From a virus, in the IMG/VR virus record IMGVR_UViG_3300023049_000365, positions 1 through 24,785 of that record: a DNA stretch of 24,785 nt; one strand, given 5' to 3'. Made by a program: the position numbers and the translations under genes. Shown one piece after another: positions 22,107 through 24,785 of this stretch (position 1 is its first letter; each line of letters starts with the position of its first letter). Below the pieces are notes generated by a model, which was not told the origin of the DNA, did not search any database, and worked only from the letters and a program-made list of their open reading frames with translations.

Positions 22107-24785
22107 ATGGCATTTGATCCCAACCTATATGCAATACAAATAGCTCTTTCTATTGACTCTGGTGAGGCTTTTAAAGCTGTAGATGAGTTAGAAAGTAGAA
22201 TTGGTGGTATTGAAGAGTCTCTGTCTCGTGCCCTCACTCAGACTCTTTCTGGTGTGGTCGATGTGACGTCAGAGATTAGCCAATCTCTGGGTGCCATGAC
22301 AGGCATTATTGATGATCAGAATCAACGGTACGTCGATCAATTTGATCAATTAGGCGAGACTCTTGAACGAAATACTGAGGCTACCGATGAGATTCAGAAA
22401 CAGTTCGATCTGAACGAAGATCTGCAAGAGATTCGAAAAGAAATGTTCGAGTTGGATGAAGAACGCCAACTTTTACAACAATTGGCTCTTGAGACGATTG
22501 CCAGTGAACAATTCTCCGCTCAAGAATTAGACGATATTTATCAGGCCATGGGTCTCACGCTTGAGGAGATTGATGAGTTACATGAGCGTCATGGCGATAA
22601 TATCGACAGAAATACTACTGGGTCTAGAAGGTATCGCACCGAATTTCAAGAATTGCTTAGGACTATAGATCAAGTGTCTGATGCGATGTTCGCCAATGCA
22701 AATGCATTGGGGAACATGACCAAACAAGCTGAAGACTTTGTAACAGCCAATTTCCGAGCATATGGAACTCAACACGATCTCTTGAATGCTGTTGCTCAGA
22801 CTTCAGCTGAATATGGGGTGTTCACAGAACAAACTCAGGAAGCTTATAAAGAATTGATGGGAATTAAAGTCCCCATTCAACTTCTTGATGAGTATGCTGG
22901 AATGGTCGCTCAAACGTCTCGGATCACTGGGGTCAGTATTAAGGGCCTAGCAGAGTACACCCGCACGATGCGTGGGGCTGGTCTTGAGCTTGGTGATTTG
23001 GCATATGTCATGAATGTTACCACCGCTGCCCAGGAAGCTTTTGGCTTGACTGCCGCAGAAGTCAACAAGGTCTTGACAGAACAGCTCGATAAGCTTTCTT
23101 TGATGACGTCGATTTATGGTAACGAGGTCCCGGCTGATATGGCTGTGGCTCAATCGATGTTCGCAGGGCTAGCGAAACAGGCGGGAGCCACAGCCGAAGC
23201 TATCAGCAAGATCAATGAGATAATGTATGCCACAGGTTCCGAGGCTTTGGTACTTAATGGCAAATTGGGGCCGACATTCGGGGAGGGCACAGAAGGAAGA
23301 GCACAAGCTATCACTGATACTTTCAGCAAAATGGGCATGGAGCTTTATAATGCTCAGCAAAGTAGTGAGATGACCAGGGCTGAGCTTGATATGTTGACTA
23401 TTCGATTGGGTGCTAAGGCTAAGGCCCTGGGTGGTAACATTGATATGGTAACATTCTACCGTAATCTGATTAAAGAGAGCGGCGGTACTATTGAAGGCAT
23501 GACTGCCGCTATGGAGAATATGCGTGCTGAACATGTAAGAATACAAGATGAGCAAGCAGCATTCAATGACTCGATGAATACTCTTTATGCTTCAATTCAA
23601 GCATTAAATGCTTCGATATGGGCTTTGGTTTCACCTTTCGTGAATTTCATTGCTCAAGGCATGATCCCGATCATTAGTACAGCCGCCTTCTTGATTGATA
23701 CGATCGGCAATGTTATTGGTATCTTTACCGGTCTTTGGGCAGCTTTAGAGGATCTAATCCCACCACTTTATTATGTGCGAATGGCTGCTGCCACCCTTGT
23801 TGCAGCATTCATTTTAATCCCGCCAATATTAACTGGGATTATCGGACTAATGAGCGTTGGAGCCAACGTATTCAATATATTCGGTGCTTCTATCGCTTTT
23901 GTGCAGACCAGAATGGCCGGGTTCTTCGCAAGAGCGTCAGTCGGATTAGCACAACTTGGCACAATGTTCATCTCGTTCATGACAACGCTCGGTGCCGGTC
24001 TTAATGCCCTAGGAATGGCTATAGCACCTGTCATGCTTCCGTTATTAGCATTAAGCGGAGCACTCTTATTAACGGCTACTGCTGCTTACGTGTTCGCTCA
24101 AGCGACCGCAATAATCGCTGAACAAGGATGGGCCGCTGCAGCCGCTATGGCTGGTATAGTCGTGTCAGTAGGATTACTAGGATTAGTCTTGGTCGGTCTT
24201 GCAACACTTGCCCAAGGCCCGATTGCATTGGGACTATTGGCTATTAGTGTTGCTCTTCTAGCTGTTGGTGCCGCAGCTTACATGGTCGGAGCTGGTATCA
24301 ATCTCGCGGCTACTGGAATGGCCACACTATTGAATGCTATTCCCCCTGATATCGGGGCTCGATTCTTACAATTAGCAGCCGGACTCACGGCTCTATCATT
24401 AGTCGCCTATTTTGTCACACCCGGTTTACTATTATTGGGGTACGGCTTGGCTGCTATTGCCTTACCAGCCTTCATGGCTGGCTATGGAATTCAATCTTTG
24501 GTAACTGGGCTACAAGCTTTGGCTGAGATCGAACTACCCGATCTCGGGGGCAAACTGCTACTACTAGCAATTGAAATAGCAGCAGGGGCTTTGATTCTTA
24601 GTGCTGTGATGACCCCATTGGCCTTGGCTGGTGTTGGTCTGTACTTGTTTGCTACTGGACTTCAACAATTGTCTGGCTTTGAGGTTCCTGATCTTGGTGG
24701 TAAGTTGATTGCTATGGCTGGTGAACTCTGGGTTGGTGCTATTATTTTGGGTGCTGTGATGACCCCATTGGCCTTGGCTGGTGTT
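22107..24785 (+). CDS. Tail tape measure protein (partial, runs off the window)
   Basis: An open frame from ATG 22107 reaches the window end without a stop, giving 893 residues so far. It begins MAFDPNLYAIQIALSIDSGE and is helical and coiled-coil-like for about 200 residues (LFEL-type heptads such as EIRKEMFELDEERQLLQQLA). A region similar to tape measure cores follows (QTSRITGVSIKGLAEYTRTM, KLGPTFGEGTEGRAQA, VTFYRNLIKESGGTIEGMT). From about residue 510 there are many hydrophobic Ala/Gly/Leu helices (WALVSPFVNFIAQGMIPIIS, LLALSGALLLTATAAY), as expected for the tape measure that fills the tube and is ejected. Its C-terminal part contains a 50-residue repeat. It is preceded by 58 bases after the antisense endonuclease start, with no strong RBS (GAGAAACG). 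Confidence 0.9.
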   Translation, partial: MAFDPNLYAIQIALSIDSGEAFKAVDELESRIGGIEESLSRALTQTLSGVVDVTSEISQSLGAMTGIIDDQNQRYVDQFDQLGETLERNTEATDEIQKQFDLNEDLQEIRKEMFELDEERQLLQQLALETIASEQFSAQELDDIYQAMGLTLEEIDELHERHGDNIDRNTTGSRRYRTEFQELLRTIDQVSDAMFANANALGNMTKQAEDFVTANFRAYGTQHDLLNAVAQTSAEYGVFTEQTQEAYKELMGIKVPIQLLDEYAGMVAQTSRITGVSIKGLAEYTRTMRGAGLELGDLAYVMNVTTAAQEAFGLTAAEVNKVLTEQLDKLSLMTSIYGNEVPADMAVAQSMFAGLAKQAGATAEAISKINEIMYATGSEALVLNGKLGPTFGEGTEGRAQAITDTFSKMGMELYNAQQSSEMTRAELDMLTIRLGAKAKALGGNIDMVTFYRNLIKESGGTIEGMTAAMENMRAEHVRIQDEQAAFNDSMNTLYASIQALNASIWALVSPFVNFIAQGMIPIISTAAFLIDTIGNVIGIFTGLWAALEDLIPPLYYVRMAAATLVAAFILIPPILTGIIGLMSVGANVFNIFGASIAFVQTRMAGFFARASVGLAQLGTMFISFMTTLGAGLNALGMAIAPVMLPLLALSGALLLTATAAYVFAQATAIIAEQGWAAAAAMAGIVVSVGLLGLVLVGLATLAQGPIALGLLAISVALLAVGAAAYMVGAGINLAATGMATLLNAIPPDIGARFLQLAAGLTALSLVAYFVTPGLLLLGYGLAAIALPAFMAGYGIQSLVTGLQALAEIELPDLGGKLLLLAIEIAAGALILSAVMTPLALAGVGLYLFATGLQQLSGFEVPDLGGKLIAMAGELWVGAIILGAVMTPLALAGV
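24601..24785 (+). repeat. 150-bp period repeat in the tape measure gene
   Basis: The 35 bases at 24601-24635 recur identically at 24751-24785, exactly 150 bases on, and the second copy runs into the window edge. They encode AVMTPLALAGV within a 50-residue unit containing PDLGGKL at its start. An earlier, more diverged unit (VTPGLLLLGYGLAA) precedes them. More units probably follow beyond the window. Confidence 0.8.

Overview
The window reads as part of a large tailed double-stranded DNA phage with a contractile (myovirus) tail. It has a contractile tail sheath, three T4 gp19-type tail tube proteins, a T4-baseplate (gp26-like) family protein, a tape measure protein and probable head-tail connector proteins, almost all on the + strand in head-to-tail order. 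I see no tRNA, rRNA, CRISPR array or insertion sequence. The standard bacterial code fits. The host cannot be read from the DNA; a GYF_2-domain gene is a weak hint at a host group in which that domain is common, such as Planctomycetota.

Layout. 1-1500: the last codons of an upstream gene, then a helix-turn-helix plus metallophosphoesterase protein. 1500-5370: an accessory island bounded by two closely related Hef-like homing endonucleases, holding a broken DUF6527-like gene and a small frameshifted gene. 5374-9665: connector/neck-type structural genes, interrupted by an antisense GYF_2 membrane protein, a double HNH endonuclease and a 65-residue mini-HNH. 9666-11137: a cassette carrying a 449-residue protein with eight 26-residue repeats, flanked by a 39-bp imperfect duplication of the end of the preceding structural gene. 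11178-18083: a small protein, the 951-residue sheath, tandem terminators, an acetyltransferase, three tube paralogues and the gp26-like protein with a frameshifted extension. 18139-20548: a Cys-rich protein, a TOPRIM primase and a small protein. 20588-22048: a third Hef-like endonuclease, antisense. 22107-end: the tape measure gene, open at the window edge.

How it works together. The structural genes would build the neck, sheath, tube and tape-measure-guided tail. The gp26-like protein and its out-of-frame extension sit where tail assembly chaperones usually sit, between tube and tape measure, and probably use a programmed frameshift. Five homing-type nucleases interrupt this otherwise compact operon. 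Two accessory genes begin with short leaders resembling T4 capsid-targeting sequences, so they may encode proteins packaged in the head and injected.

The most interesting signals are the cassette with a duplicated gene end, the chaperone frameshift, the capsid-targeting-like leaders, the sequestered ribosome-binding site of the primase, and repeated within-gene switches from A/C-ending to G/T-ending codons. All family assignments come from reading the sequence by eye; no database was searched.
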